NCBI RefSeq assembly: GCF_039727615.1
Contig: NZ_CP152474.1
Location: 3,534,001-3,598,000 of the forward strand
Reading direction: 5' to 3'
Length of the DNA: 64,000 nucleotides
Origin: Leclercia sp. S52
GTDB lineage: Bacteria; Pseudomonadota; Gammaproteobacteria; Enterobacterales; Enterobacteriaceae
Shown: in pieces, positions 38,874-48,898 of the stretch
Numbering within the stretch: position 1 is the stretch's first letter
How the letters are laid out: each line of letters opens with the position of its first letter
Program-made: the position numbers and the translations under genes
The notes under the pieces: generated by a model
Told to the model about the DNA's origin: nothing
The model's database searches: none
The model's input: the letters and a program-made list of their open reading frames with translations, nothing else

Positions 38874-40151
38874 ATGATGACGACTCTCGAAATGCCATCT
38901 GCACTTTCCAGTTCGCAGCGCCGCTGCCAGGTTCTGTTGATGCTGTACGTACCGGGCTTTCGCGCCACTCTGGAAAGCATCGGTGAAATCAATGGTGTCG
39001 ATGATGCCCTCTGCCGGCAGGATATCGACGAGATGCGCATGGAGATCCAGCGCTATCACCAGCTCGACATTGCGACACAGCACGATGGCTGTTACCTGCT
39101 GGAAGGTAGCCACCTTAATCAACGCTTATGCCTGCTGCACTGGTTGCGTCGGGCATTACGCCTCTGCCCCCATTTCGTCGCGCAGCAGTTTACCCCATCT
39201 CTGAAAATCGCGCTAAAGCAGCTCGGCATCGCCCGCACTTTATATGACGATACCAACCTGCGGGCGCTGATTAATTTTTGCTCCCGCCGCCTGCAGCGCC
39301 AGTTTGAATGCCGGGACACGCAGTTTTTGCAGCTCTATCTGCAGTACTGCCTGCTCCAGCACCAGCTGGGCCTGAGCCCGGAGTTTTCTGTGGTTCAGCG
39401 CAACTGGACCCAGTCGCGCAACGAATATCTGATGGCGCAGGAGATTGTGCGCCACTGGCAGCGCCGCGTGGCGCAGGTGCCTCACGCCGATGAGCAGCCG
39501 TTTCTGGCGCTATTGTTTATGATGCTCCGCACGCCGGATCCCCTGCGCGATGCGCACCAGGAAGATGACCGCCTGCGCCGCACCATCACCCGCATGATCG
39601 CCCGCTTTCATGGGCAAACCGGGATGCAGTTCAGCGACGAGCAGGGGCTTACCGACCAGCTCTATATCCATCTGGCCCAGGCCCTGGACCGCTCGCTGTT
39701 TGGCATCGGTATCGACAACAGCCTGCCCGAGGAGATCCACCGTCTCTATCCACGCCTGATGCGGACCACCCGGGAGGTGCTGTTCGAGCTGGAGGCGGAG
39801 TTTGGCCTGCGGTTCTCCGAGGAGGAGTCGAGCCTGGTGGCGGTGATCTTTGGCGCCTGGCTGATGCAGGAGAGCGATCTGCATGAAAAGCAGGTGGTGT
39901 TGCTGACCGGAGAGGACAAAGCCTGCGAGGAGCTGATTGAACAGCAGCTGCGGGAGCTGACCCTGCTGCCGCTGAACATTCGCTATGTGACGTTACAGGC
40001 CTTTCAGAAGGAGGGGGCCCCGCGCGAGGCCGCCCTGGTGGTCACGCCCTATACCACCGCCCTGCCGCTGTTCTCGCCGCCGCTCATCCACGCCGTCGAG
40101 GCGTTGAATGCGCAGCAGCAGGAACATATTCGCGCCATGCTGGAGTCTTAG
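38874..40151 (+). CDS. csiE: Stationary-phase-inducible protein CsiE
   Basis: 425-aa cytosolic protein with a PTS-regulation-domain-like architecture (LYIHLAQALDRSLFGIGIDN, ESSLVAVIFGAWLMQE). The order and sequence match E. coli CsiE, which is induced by RpoS and cAMP-CRP; molecular function is unknown. ATG ATG opens the gene at 38874. It overlaps hcaT tail to tail by 4 bp. Confidence 0.93.
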   Translation: MMTTLEMPSALSSSQRRCQVLLMLYVPGFRATLESIGEINGVDDALCRQDIDEMRMEIQRYHQLDIATQHDGCYLLEGSHLNQRLCLLHWLRRALRLCPHFVAQQFTPSLKIALKQLGIARTLYDDTNLRALINFCSRRLQRQFECRDTQFLQLYLQYCLLQHQLGLSPEFSVVQRNWTQSRNEYLMAQEIVRHWQRRVAQVPHADEQPFLALLFMMLRTPDPLRDAHQEDDRLRRTITRMIARFHGQTGMQFSDEQGLTDQLYIHLAQALDRSLFGIGIDNSLPEEIHRLYPRLMRTTREVLFELEAEFGLRFSEEESSLVAVIFGAWLMQESDLHEKQVVLLTGEDKACEELIEQQLRELTLLPLNIRYVTLQAFQKEGAPREAALVVTPYTTALPLFSPPLIHAVEALNAQQQEHIRAMLES

Positions 40152-41284
40152 CGCGCTGCCACCCGCGGACGCAGCAGGACCGCGGGCAGCGCTACCAGCG
40201 CCATCACCCAGAACACCCCGTGACCGAGATGCTGGTAAAGGAAACCGGCGAAGACGGTCATGATCGCAATACTGCCCCCCATCGCCACCGCCGAGTAGAC
40301 CGCCTGCAGGCGGATCACATCCCCGCCTTTACGCGCCGAGATATAGCGCATCGCTGCCAGGTGGCACACCGTGAAGGTGCCGCAGTGCAGGATCTGCGCG
40401 ACAATCAGCCACGGCAGCTCGGTGGTCCAGCCCATGATCCCCCAGCGGGCGATACCGCAGACGGCAGAGAGCAGGAGCAGATCCCGGGCGGTAAAGCGGC
40501 GGAACAGTCGGTTGCTGAGGGCAAAGATGATGACCTCCGCCACCACGCCCAGCGACCAGAGATAACCGACGGCCGAAGCGGAATACCCGGCGCTCTGCCA
40601 GTAGAGGGCGCTGAAGCCATAGTAGGCGGCATGGGCTCCCTGCAGCAGGCAGACGCAGGCGAGGAAACGCCAGCTCTGGGCCACCAGCGAGCGCCATGCC
40701 GGCCAGCCGGCGCTCTCCTGCTGGCGGCTCTCGCCCTGCGGCATTACCGATGGGCGAAGCAGCATCCCGAGCAGCATCGACATAATCCCGACGCTCAGCA
40801 GGGCCAGAATGGCGCGATAGTCATACAGGCTTACCAGCTTGCCCACCAGCGCCGAGCCAATCACAAAGGCGATTGAGCCCCACAGCCGCACCCGGCCATA
40901 GTCCATGGTGATCTGCTTTTGCCAGGTATTGGCCAGCGCATCGGTCAGCGGCACCAGCGGCGAGAAGAAGAGGTTGAAGCCCACCATCACCACCACCAGC
41001 CAGGCAAACTGCTGGCTGACCCAGAAGCCGGCCATAAACACCAGAGTGAGCAGCGCCAGCACGCGCACGGCTTTGATTAACAGGGAGGGATCGCTGACGC
41101 GCGGGGCAATAAGCAGGCTACCGAGAAAACGCGCCACCAGGCCCGAGCCGAGCAGGACGCCAATCATCTCCGGAGTGAGACCGATTCCCTTGAGCCAGAC
41201 GCTCCAGAAAGGCAGAAAAATACCGTAGCTAAAAAAGTAGGTGAAGTAGCTGAGCGCCAGCCAGCGTGTGGAATGCAAAACCAT
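40148..41284 (-). CDS. hcaT: 3-phenylpropionate MFS transporter HcaT
   Basis: Twelve-TM major-facilitator permease, 378 aa from the start at 41284 (VLHSTRWLALSYFTYFFSYG), where GGGAGG precedes the ATG. It matches E. coli HcaT, the proposed phenylpropionate importer, along its whole length. The hca dioxygenase genes that follow in E. coli are absent here, so its substrate role is open. A C6 run at 40275 in this gene is in frame, showing not all such runs are mis-sized. Confidence 0.93.
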   Translation of the reverse strand: MVLHSTRWLALSYFTYFFSYGIFLPFWSVWLKGIGLTPEMIGVLLGSGLVARFLGSLLIAPRVSDPSLLIKAVRVLALLTLVFMAGFWVSQQFAWLVVVMVGFNLFFSPLVPLTDALANTWQKQITMDYGRVRLWGSIAFVIGSALVGKLVSLYDYRAILALLSVGIMSMLLGMLLRPSVMPQGESRQQESAGWPAWRSLVAQSWRFLACVCLLQGAHAAYYGFSALYWQSAGYSASAVGYLWSLGVVAEVIIFALSNRLFRRFTARDLLLLSAVCGIARWGIMGWTTELPWLIVAQILHCGTFTVCHLAAMRYISARKGGDVIRLQAVYSAVAMGGSIAIMTVFAGFLYQHLGHGVFWVMALVALPAVLLRPRVAAR

Positions 41285-41356
41285 GAATCCCTCCCGTTTT
41301 GGAGGCGATAGTCTGGCGGTAAAAACAGGCTGGCGCAAGCGGGCATTAACCGCTTA

Positions 41357-42200
41357 TTAACAACTACCGGCAGTGCTTTCAACGGCAATTTCCATCGCAA
41401 ACTGGGTGCTGTCGCCCGGGCGTAAAACCACCAGCCCAGGCTGCCCGGGCAGGTTGTGGGCGTTGACCGGGTGGCTCTGCGGCTCGAGGCATAAGAATGA
41501 TTTACCCGACATTCTGAACAGCATCAGCCAAGGAGTTTGCGCGGTAATTGTGATGTTCATCACATCACGATGGATCGTCGCCACGCCGTTCCAGCCGGAG
41601 TAGCCGACATTCAGCCAGCCATCGCCCCCCCTGCTGCGCCGTGGTGAAATCGATATCGGGCGGGATCTCGCTCTGCCACGCCTGGGGTAAATGGTGCTCC
41701 CCTTCCGGCCAGTAGCCGCTGGCGCAAAATTGCAGGCGACTGCGGGCATCAAAGTAAAACCACGGGTGAAAGCCCAGGCCGTACAGCATCGGCTGCGGCC
41801 CAAGATGGGTGAGCATTAGCTCCGCCCGCAGCACGTTTCCACGCAGCTGATAGCGCAGCGTCGCCTGATAATCAAAGCCGCACGCATGCTGACGGCGCAG
41901 CGTCAGAACACACTCCGTATCGGTGAGCGACACCACCTGCCAGAGAGCCTGCCAGCCATCCCCGTGTAAAAAGAAACGCTCATCCACCGGGCTTTGCGGC
42001 AGAGTAATCTCCCGCCCCTGAAACGCAAAGCGATTGCCTGCCACCCGGTTGGCCAGCGGCACCATCGGAAACAGCGCGCTTTCCCCCTCATCCCACAACA
42101 CGGGCTGCCCATGGGTGAGAGAGAAAAGTTCCTGCAACCCGCCGCCCTGCGGGTTGACGCGCATCCGCAGATGCGCGTTTTCTATCAACAGCAGGTCCAT
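41357..42200 (-). CDS. yphB: Aldose 1-epimerase family protein YphB (one frameshift)
   Basis: Galactose-mutarotase-like protein, about 280 aa when corrected. Features are VNPQGGGLQELFSL, NRVAGNRFAFQGR (the conserved Arg), FLHGDGW and GLGFHPWFYFD with the catalytic-type His residues, then QSHPVNAHN. A C7 run at 41625-41631 shifts the frame; with six C it reads AQQGGDGWLNVGYSGW. Its ATG overlaps the sugar-porter stop by 1 bp. It probably interconverts the anomers of the imported sugar; substrate unknown. Confidence 0.88.
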
Positions 42201-43642
42201 CAGTGTACGCGCCCGGCATCTGCCGTCGCGGCCACTTTGCTGTGCTGTTTCTCCAGCTGCTCCTCCAGCGCCTCCAGCGTCACGCCTTTGGTTTCCGGGA
42301 CTTTACGCAGGATGTAGAGATACCCGGCAGCGCAAATCACGCCGTAGAGCAGGAAACTGCCCGCCGCCCCCAGCCCGGCATTGAGCAGCGGGAAGGTGTA
42401 GGTCAGCAGGAAGCAGGCGATCCACAGCGCCAGCGTCCCCATCGACATCGCCAGACCGCGTACGCGGTTGGGGAAGATCTCCGACAGCAGCACCCAGGTC
42501 ACCGGGGCCAGGGTCAGGGCATAGATGGCAATTGCCGCCAGCACCAGCAGCAGAACCGGCCAGCCCATGATGTTCATGGCGTAGGCGCTGGCGATCAGCA
42601 CGTAGATGATGGTTAAGCCCGATGCGCCCAACAGCATCAGCTTGCGGTGGCCAATCTTGTCCACCAGCGGCAGCGCCGCCAGGGTAAAGACCAGGTTGAT
42701 GATGCCGGTCGCCACAATCGACTTCAGGGTGTCGTTGATATCAAACCCGGCCGAGGCGAAGATCTCCTGGGCATAGTTGAAGATGACGTTGATCCCGCAC
42801 CACTGCTGGAACATCGCCAGCACCATGCCGATGATGACGATCGGTTTGACCTGCGGCTGCAGCAGGGTGGAGAACGCCACTTTCTGGGTGTCTTTTTCCA
42901 GGGTGTGGGCGATCTCTTTTAAAGTCTGGCTGGCGTATTCCGGGGTGCCAATACGCTCCAGCATGGCGCGGGCACGATCCGGCTTACCCGCCTTCATCAG
43001 CCAGCGCGGGGATTCAGGAACAAAGAACATCAGCACCAGGAATGCCAGGGCCGGAACCAGCTCGGCACCGAACATCCAGCGCCAGCCGGTTTGTCCGTTC
43101 CAGGTCTGGACGATGGCCTCCTGGGTCGCCCCAGGCGCCACCGGCTCGGCGATCATCAGGTTAATCAGCTGCGCCGCCAGCACACCCACGACGATGGTCA
43201 ACTGGTTGATGGCCACGAAGCGACCGCGCTTATCCGCCGGGCTGACCTCGGCGATATAGAGCGGGCTGAGCGCGGAGGCGAGGCCAATCCCGACCCCGCC
43301 GACGATGCGATAGACCACGAACATGTCAAAGCTGCTCGCCACCGCCGTGCCCCACGCCGAGGCGCTGAACAGCACCGCCGAGAGGATCAGCGGCCATTTG
43401 CGGCCAAATTTATCGGCACACCAGCCGGAAACCAGCGCCCCGAAGATACAGCCCACCAGCGCCGAACTCATCGCCCAGCCGGACTGCGCCGGATCGGTGA
43501 TCGAGAACCAGGCTTCATAGAAGGGTTTGGCCCCGCCAATTACCACCCAGTCGTAGCCAAACAGTAATCCACCGCAGGCGGCGACCAGACAGATTGTCCA
43601 GACGTAGCCCATTTTCAGTTGTGTCTGCGCACTGTTATTCAT
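42200..43642 (-). CDS. Sugar porter family MFS transporter
   Basis: 480-aa, 12-TM sugar/H+ symporter of the sugar porter family. It has the family marks GGLLFGYDWVVIGGA, DKFGRKWPL, VPESPRWLMK and the C-terminal VPETKGVTLE. The 1-bp overlap with yphB suggests coupled translation. In E. coli the position between yphB and yphG is occupied by yphC and the ABC importer yphDEF; here a single porter replaces all of them. Substrate unknown; nearest functions in the family are xylose, galactose and arabinose. Confidence 0.9.
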   Translation of the reverse strand: MNNSAQTQLKMGYVWTICLVAACGGLLFGYDWVVIGGAKPFYEAWFSITDPAQSGWAMSSALVGCIFGALVSGWCADKFGRKWPLILSAVLFSASAWGTAVASSFDMFVVYRIVGGVGIGLASALSPLYIAEVSPADKRGRFVAINQLTIVVGVLAAQLINLMIAEPVAPGATQEAIVQTWNGQTGWRWMFGAELVPALAFLVLMFFVPESPRWLMKAGKPDRARAMLERIGTPEYASQTLKEIAHTLEKDTQKVAFSTLLQPQVKPIVIIGMVLAMFQQWCGINVIFNYAQEIFASAGFDINDTLKSIVATGIINLVFTLAALPLVDKIGHRKLMLLGASGLTIIYVLIASAYAMNIMGWPVLLLVLAAIAIYALTLAPVTWVLLSEIFPNRVRGLAMSMGTLALWIACFLLTYTFPLLNAGLGAAGSFLLYGVICAAGYLYILRKVPETKGVTLEALEEQLEKQHSKVAATADAGRVH

Positions 43643-43713
43643 GTTGATTCCTCTTTAAGGGAAACGCAGGGTACAGAGGGTTAACGGGTGAGTCTCCCCA
43701 CCCGCCGGGTCAG

Positions 43714-46700
43714 TTAATGGAAAATGTTGGTGGCCTGCGCATGCTGAATCAGATGCGCTTTATCATGGGCCGGGTTCAGTGCCAGCAAGGCCGCCAGCTG
43801 GCGTTTGCAGGCCGCAACATCACCCAGCCCGGCATAGCCCAGCGCCTCAATAAACAGGCAGTGCTGCTGATGCTGATGACCGGCTGGGGTATCCAGCACC
43901 ACCAGATCCGGCAGCGAGACCGCAAAGAAATCGGCCTCCGGCACGTCGTCGCGATGGGCTTCCACCCAGGCCAGGAACCCCTGGAAGTGGCGCTCCGCCG
44001 CGGCGCTGTCATCCAACTGCCGCAGGGCCATCCCCTGCCAGAACAGGTAATCCGCCGGCTGATCGTTGTAGTAGCGTCCGGCATCGAGGGTCGAGCTCCC
44101 CTGCGCCGCCCGGGCAAAGCAGCGCTGCGCCTCGGCCTGCGCATCGCCGCGGGCGTGGCAGTAGCCCAGCAGATACCAGATATCGTTATCGGTCTGCCCC
44201 GGCAGACGCCCTTCCCCCAGATTGTGCGGATAGCGCAGGGCCGCCTGCAGCAGGGCTATCGCCTCGCGGAACTCGCCGCGGGCGATGTGCTGCAAGGCGC
44301 GATGCTGCTGGTTGAGCAGATACTGCCCGGTCACCTTGCCTTCGCCGCCTTCCCACGGATGGAACTGACGCGCCTGAAGCACCTGCGCCGCAGCGTCGTA
44401 GCGCCCGGAACCGTTCCACAGACTTAACAGTTCTGCAGTGAGGTCATCGCGTTTCAGCGCCACCTCCTCCCGCTCGGTGAGCATGGCGAGGCGTTTCGCC
44501 ACCGGCTGGCCGGTGAGCTTATGGAGATAATCCAGCTCAAACAGGAAGCGTGGGTTATCCGGCTCCAGCTCCACGGCGCGCTGCAGATGCAGCTCGGCCA
44601 GCGCCAGGTTGTGCTCTTTATTCCAGGCGTAGATCCCCAGCAGGCGGTGCGCCGGCGCAAACTGCGGCTCCTGTTCCAGGGTGGTTTGCCAGCACAGCAC
44701 CGCATCGTCGTAGCGGCGCTTGCTGTACCAGAAGCAGCCCAGCAGATAGCGAGCGAAGGGATCATCCTGCAGGGTTTGCAGCATCTGCACTTCATCCAGC
44801 GCGTTCGGGAAACGTACCCGGTTAGGTTCGCTGCGGCGCGCGGCGGCAATGTAATGGGCGCGCGTGGCGGGATCGTCGCTTAAGGCGGCCTGCCAGAGCT
44901 GGGGCAAGGTCTCCTGGCTGTCGAGCAGATCCAGCATCTCCCGGGCGGCGTCGCGCATCCCCATCGAGGTTAACCAGCCCGCCAGCACGCAGGCATTGGC
45001 TCCGCGACGGCCGGTAACCTGCAGGAGCCGATCGCGCGCGGCCTCGTCCCGGCCGATCGCCCAACGGGCGTAGTGCAGGGCGTAACTGAGGGGATGGGTT
45101 TGCAGGCAGCTTGCAATGTACGCGAGTGCGGCGCTTTCGCCTTCAACCTGAGCCAGGGCCAGGGCTTTCAGCCCCATCGCCAGATTGTTACTGGCGTTGA
45201 TCCCGAGGCTGATGTCGACTTTTTCCAGCGCGTCAGCGTAATTGCCGCGCTTCATCGCCAGCCGGGCCAGCGACCAGAACGCAGCATCGCGGCAGTTTCC
45301 GCTCCACGAGGCTTTGTAGTAGCGATCCCAGGCAGCATCATCGTTCCCCTGCCGCTCCAGGGCCGTCGCCAGCAGCTGGCTGGCTTCGCCATCGCGCGGG
45401 TTCTTATTCAGCTTATGGGCCCGCACCAGCGCGGCTTCGGCACAGCGCTGCGCCAGCCCCCAGTCGGCGCGGTTCAGCGCCAGGGTGCCCAGCGCCACGT
45501 TGTTGCGATAGTCGTGGGCATCCAGGTCCAGCGCGCGGCGGTAGTAATCCTCCGCGTAGCGGCTGGCGTGGTTGTACTGCTCCAGATGCTGACCAATAAA
45601 ATAGAGTTCATCGCTGTTGCTGATGTTTTCCGGCATCGCGGGCGCGGTGGCCGGATCCGGCAGCGGGGTCTCTTCGGCGATATGCTCCTGGTAATGCAGC
45701 AGGGTGTGGCCCGAGGTCTCTTTTACCGTCAGGGTTAAGCGCTGCGGCCACGCATCCGCCAGCGCCTGCTGCCAGCTTTCGCCCGGCATCAGGGTCAGCT
45801 GCGTCTCCCACACCGGCTTGCTCTCTGCGGTCAGTTCGAGACGCACGGCGTTAAGCGGGGCGATGGCGTAGAGGCCGAGGTGAAGCTGCTGCTCGCGGCG
45901 TTCCAGCTTAAGCGCCAGCTGCGTGTTGGCGTTCTGCACCTGCCCCAGTTCGCTGTAGGGCAGGAAGTTCTGCACGAAGATCTTCTCTTCATAAGGGGCA
46001 AGCCAGGTGAAATCAGGTTGGTTATCGGTGAAGACGCCGGTCATCAGCTCGATATAAGGGCCGTTTTCATCGGTCAGATTGCGATCCCAGGCGCGGCCAA
46101 AATCGTCATGGCCCCAGGACCACTGCTTTTTACCCGGAGAAACGTGGTGATCGGCCACGTGCAGCAGGCCGCCGCGCTCGCCGTGATGGTAAGCGCCGAC
46201 AAAATCGTAGTCCGATTTTTCCGCCATGTAGGAGGTGGGGACCGGCACGTTTTTGTAGCGCGAGATGTCCACGCCCGCCGAGTAATCGATCTTATAGTAA
46301 GTGCCGGTGGCGATCGGGAAGGCCGAGACCGCGCGCTTACCGTGGTCAAACACCGCGGTGACGTCCGGCGGGAAGACGCTCTGATGATCGTCCCCGCCCT
46401 TCACCGCCGGGTTGGCCCACCACAGGAAGTGGCGCGGCGTGGCGTTGCCGTTGAAGACTTTGCCGGTGATTTCAATCAACGCCCGGTCCGGGTAGAGCGT
46501 AAAGCCGGTCATTACCTGCAGGCCGCGCATCGGCTCGGCCTCGCCCAGCCAGACGGTCTGCGCCCCGCTCTCCTGGGCCTGGATGGTCACGTCGACCGGC
46601 ATAAAGGTGGTCGGGCGATGGTGCTGCGGCCAGTTAAATTCGATGCCGCCGGAGATCCACGGCCCCAGCAGGCCCACCAGCGCGGGTTTCACCACTTCGT

Positions 46701-46989
46701 TGTAGTAGACGAAATCGCGCTCCTGGACTTTGTCATACGCGCGATGAATACGTCCGCCCAGCTCCGGCAGCAGCATGATGCGGATGAAGTCGTTTTCCAT
46801 CCACACCGCCTGGTAATCGCGCATCTCGCGGTTCCCGGTCAGGGTATCGGTTACGCCGTAGGGGTAGACCGCGCCGGAGGAACCCTGGTACACGCGTTTC
46901 TCGAGGAACATCGGGTTGGTATCTTCTGCGCCGGTGGTCCACGTCGGTAATGCGACGGTCTCCCGCCAGACCTTCACTGCTCCAGACAT
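43714..46989 (-). CDS. yphG: YphG: DUF5107 and TPR-repeat protein
   Basis: Very large (1091 aa) protein with a mutarotase-like N-terminal DUF5107 domain of about 450 residues (PELGGRIHRAYDKV, GGIEFNWPQHH, WWANPAVKGGDDHQS) followed by a long TPR array (YYRRALDLDAHDYRN, AAWDRYYKASW, HLQRAVELEPDNPRF) to the C-terminus. No signal peptide, so cytosolic. The start at 46989 has GGAGAG upstream. It matches E. coli YphG in length class and position. Function is unknown; the fold and neighbours point to carbohydrate metabolism or its control. Confidence 0.9.
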   Translation of the reverse strand: MSGAVKVWRETVALPTWTTGAEDTNPMFLEKRVYQGSSGAVYPYGVTDTLTGNREMRDYQAVWMENDFIRIMLLPELGGRIHRAYDKVQERDFVYYNEVVKPALVGLLGPWISGGIEFNWPQHHRPTTFMPVDVTIQAQESGAQTVWLGEAEPMRGLQVMTGFTLYPDRALIEITGKVFNGNATPRHFLWWANPAVKGGDDHQSVFPPDVTAVFDHGKRAVSAFPIATGTYYKIDYSAGVDISRYKNVPVPTSYMAEKSDYDFVGAYHHGERGGLLHVADHHVSPGKKQWSWGHDDFGRAWDRNLTDENGPYIELMTGVFTDNQPDFTWLAPYEEKIFVQNFLPYSELGQVQNANTQLALKLERREQQLHLGLYAIAPLNAVRLELTAESKPVWETQLTLMPGESWQQALADAWPQRLTLTVKETSGHTLLHYQEHIAEETPLPDPATAPAMPENISNSDELYFIGQHLEQYNHASRYAEDYYRRALDLDAHDYRNNVALGTLALNRADWGLAQRCAEAALVRAHKLNKNPRDGEASQLLATALERQGNDDAAWDRYYKASWSGNCRDAAFWSLARLAMKRGNYADALEKVDISLGINASNNLAMGLKALALAQVEGESAALAYIASCLQTHPLSYALHYARWAIGRDEAARDRLLQVTGRRGANACVLAGWLTSMGMRDAAREMLDLLDSQETLPQLWQAALSDDPATRAHYIAAARRSEPNRVRFPNALDEVQMLQTLQDDPFARYLLGCFWYSKRRYDDAVLCWQTTLEQEPQFAPAHRLLGIYAWNKEHNLALAELHLQRAVELEPDNPRFLFELDYLHKLTGQPVAKRLAMLTEREEVALKRDDLTAELLSLWNGSGRYDAAAQVLQARQFHPWEGGEGKVTGQYLLNQQHRALQHIARGEFREAIALLQAALRYPHNLGEGRLPGQTDNDIWYLLGYCHARGDAQAEAQRCFARAAQGSSTLDAGRYYNDQPADYLFWQGMALRQLDDSAAAERHFQGFLAWVEAHRDDVPEADFFAVSLPDLVVLDTPAGHQHQQHCLFIEALGYAGLGDVAACKRQLAALLALNPAHDKAHLIQHAQATNIFH

Positions 46990-47061
46990 ATTCACTCTCC
47001 AGTAAACAAATAACAGTAAAAAGCGATAAGATGGCAGTGTAGAGAGGAATTCAGCGCGCTG

Positions 47062-47082
47062 ATTGCGTAATGCTCACGCAAT
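47062..47082. promoter_or_regulatory. Candidate YphH operator in the yphG/yphH divergent promoter
   Basis: Perfect inverted repeat ATTGCGT, 7-nt spacer, ACGCAAT, 23 bp before the yphH ATG and about 75 bp before yphG. It is well placed to regulate both divergent units; binding by the ROK regulator YphH is an inference. Confidence 0.45.
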
Positions 47083-47104
47083 ACTATTAACGGAGTTTAG
47101 TGAA

Positions 47105-48301
47105 ATGCAGATAGCCGGTCTGAACAACCAGCGGGTGCGGCAGCATAACCGACGCACGATCATGGCGCTGATCTGGCGCTACAAGCGCCTGAGTAAATCG
47201 CAGCTGGCGCAGCACACAGGGCTGTCGATCCCCGCCGTGAGTAAAATTCTGGACGAGCTGGTAGCCGATAAAAAGCTGGGGCATTCCAGTGAAAATCTCA
47301 GCACCCGGGGGATGAACAGCGGCCATTATCAGATCCCCGATGAGGGCCCACTGATACTCTGCATGAATGTCAGCCCCACCAGCATAGAGAGCCAGCTGAT
47401 CGACGGGCGCATGTCGCCGCTGGGCGATTTTACCTGGACCGACGTTAACGCCCGCACGCCAGAGGCGTTGTTGCAGGCCATCGAAGGCCTGTGGCAGCAG
47501 CAGCGTAAACGCTGGCCAGGGCAGCGGATCAATCTGGCGCTCGGGATCCACGGCCAGGTGGATACCGCCACCGGGGTGTCCCAGATCATGCCCCAGGCAC
47601 CCTGGAAAAAACCGATCGAGATTAAGTATCTGCTGGAAGAGAAGCTGGGCATCACGGTGATGGTGGATAACGACTGCGTAATGCTGGCGCTGGCGGAAAA
47701 ATGGCAAAACCCGGCCAACCGCGACGATTTTTGTGTGATTAACGTCGATTACGGCATCGGCTCCTCGTTCGTCATTAACGGCCAAGTCTATCGCGGGACG
47801 CTGAACGGCAGCGGGCAGATTGGCCACACTATTTTCGATCGCGACGGCGTGGCCTGCGCCTGTGGGCGATACGGCTGCCTGGAGACGGTCGCCTCCCTGT
47901 CGGCCCTCAAAAAACAGGCGCGGCTGTGGCTGAAATCCCAGCCCGGCTCCCTGAGTCTCGACCCGGACACCCTCACCAGCCTGCAGCTGCTTGACGCCTG
48001 GCGTCAGGGTGATGCCAATATTCAGCGCTGGGCAGACGAGGCCGCCAACGCCATCGGCCTGACGCTCTACAATCTGCTCAACATCCTCAACATCAACCAA
48101 ATCTGGTTCTACGGCCGCAGCTGCGCCTTTGGCGAGCGCTGGCTGCAGACCATTAATCGCCAGATTGGTTTTACCCCCTTCGATCAGGGGGACGCCGTGC
48201 GCAACCGGCAAACGGAAATCGCCTTTGGCGGCCTGACCCGACAGCAGCAGATCATCGGTATTGGTTATCTGTTTGTGGAGGATGCGCTGGAGGCAGGCTG
48301 A
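47105..48301 (+). CDS. yphH: ROK-family transcriptional regulator YphH
   Basis: 398-aa regulator of the NagC/Mlc type. The N-terminal winged helix (KSQLAQHTGLSIPAVSKILDEL) is followed by the ROK domain with GSGQIGHTIFD and the zinc motif CACGRYGCLE. The start at 47105 has GGAG upstream; the in-frame extension to TTG 47063 is rejected. It is divergent from yphG. It probably senses a sugar or sugar phosphate and controls the porter-yphB-yphG unit. Confidence 0.93.
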   Translation: MQIAGLNNQRVRQHNRRTIMALIWRYKRLSKSQLAQHTGLSIPAVSKILDELVADKKLGHSSENLSTRGMNSGHYQIPDEGPLILCMNVSPTSIESQLIDGRMSPLGDFTWTDVNARTPEALLQAIEGLWQQQRKRWPGQRINLALGIHGQVDTATGVSQIMPQAPWKKPIEIKYLLEEKLGITVMVDNDCVMLALAEKWQNPANRDDFCVINVDYGIGSSFVINGQVYRGTLNGSGQIGHTIFDRDGVACACGRYGCLETVASLSALKKQARLWLKSQPGSLSLDPDTLTSLQLLDAWRQGDANIQRWADEAANAIGLTLYNLLNILNINQIWFYGRSCAFGERWLQTINRQIGFTPFDQGDAVRNRQTEIAFGGLTRQQQIIGIGYLFVEDALEAG

Positions 48302-48427
48302 GGGGAAGATGCCGCAGTCAGGCAAATTTACATCAGTCTAACGCCTGATTTATGAAGAAAAGCTGAATGGCGGGCCGGCATTTTGTGTATTAGCTTTAAG
48401 ATAAATCCCACCCACAACGAGCCTGCT

Positions 48428-48850
48428 ATGAACACACTACGGTATTTCGATTTTGGTCAGTCCCGGGCGCTGATCCTGCTGATCGCCCGTCTCGCCCTCA
48501 TCGCCCTGTTTATTATTTTCGGTGTGCCAAAAATGTTCGGTTTCGACGGCACGGTGCAATATATGGCGAAGCTGGGCGCTCCGATGCCGACGCTGGCGGC
48601 CATTGTGGCGGTGATCATGGAAGTGCCCGCCGCGATTCTGATCGTGCTCGGCTTTTTTACCCGTCCGCTGGCGGTGCTGTTCGTCTTTTATACCCTGGGT
48701 ACGGCGGTGATTGGTCACCACTACTGGGATATGAGCGGCGACGCGGTGATGCCCAACATGATTAACTTCTTCAAGAACATCAGTATCGCCGGCGGATTTC
48801 TCCTGCTGGCGGTCGCCGGGCCGGGGGCTATCTCCATCGACCGCCGTTAG
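48428..48850 (+). CDS. yphA: DoxX-family inner-membrane protein YphA
   Basis: 140-aa four-TM protein of the DoxX family, strongly matching E. coli YphA ([49 protein letters not shown]). Function unknown. It ends just before the shared terminator with glyA. The start at 48428 aligns with E. coli. Confidence 0.93.
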   Translation: MNTLRYFDFGQSRALILLIARLALIALFIIFGVPKMFGFDGTVQYMAKLGAPMPTLAAIVAVIMEVPAAILIVLGFFTRPLAVLFVFYTLGTAVIGHHYWDMSGDAVMPNMINFFKNISIAGGFLLLAVAGPGAISIDRR

Positions 48851-48855
48851 CCATA

Positions 48856-48882
48856 AAAAAAGGCCGCATGCGCGGCCTTTTT
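48856..48882. terminator. Bidirectional terminator between yphA and glyA
   Basis: AAAAAGGCCGC/GCGGCCTTTTT arms around ATGC. It serves both the plus-strand yphA and the minus-strand glyA. Confidence 0.92.
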
Positions 48883-48898
48883 GTTCTGCCGGGCAGAA

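Noticed and set aside
47087..48325. Minus-strand open frame of 412 codons opposite yphH
   Set aside because: It mirrors the high-GC third-position bias of yphH, has no recognisable domain, and yphH has a clear HTH-ROK architecture.
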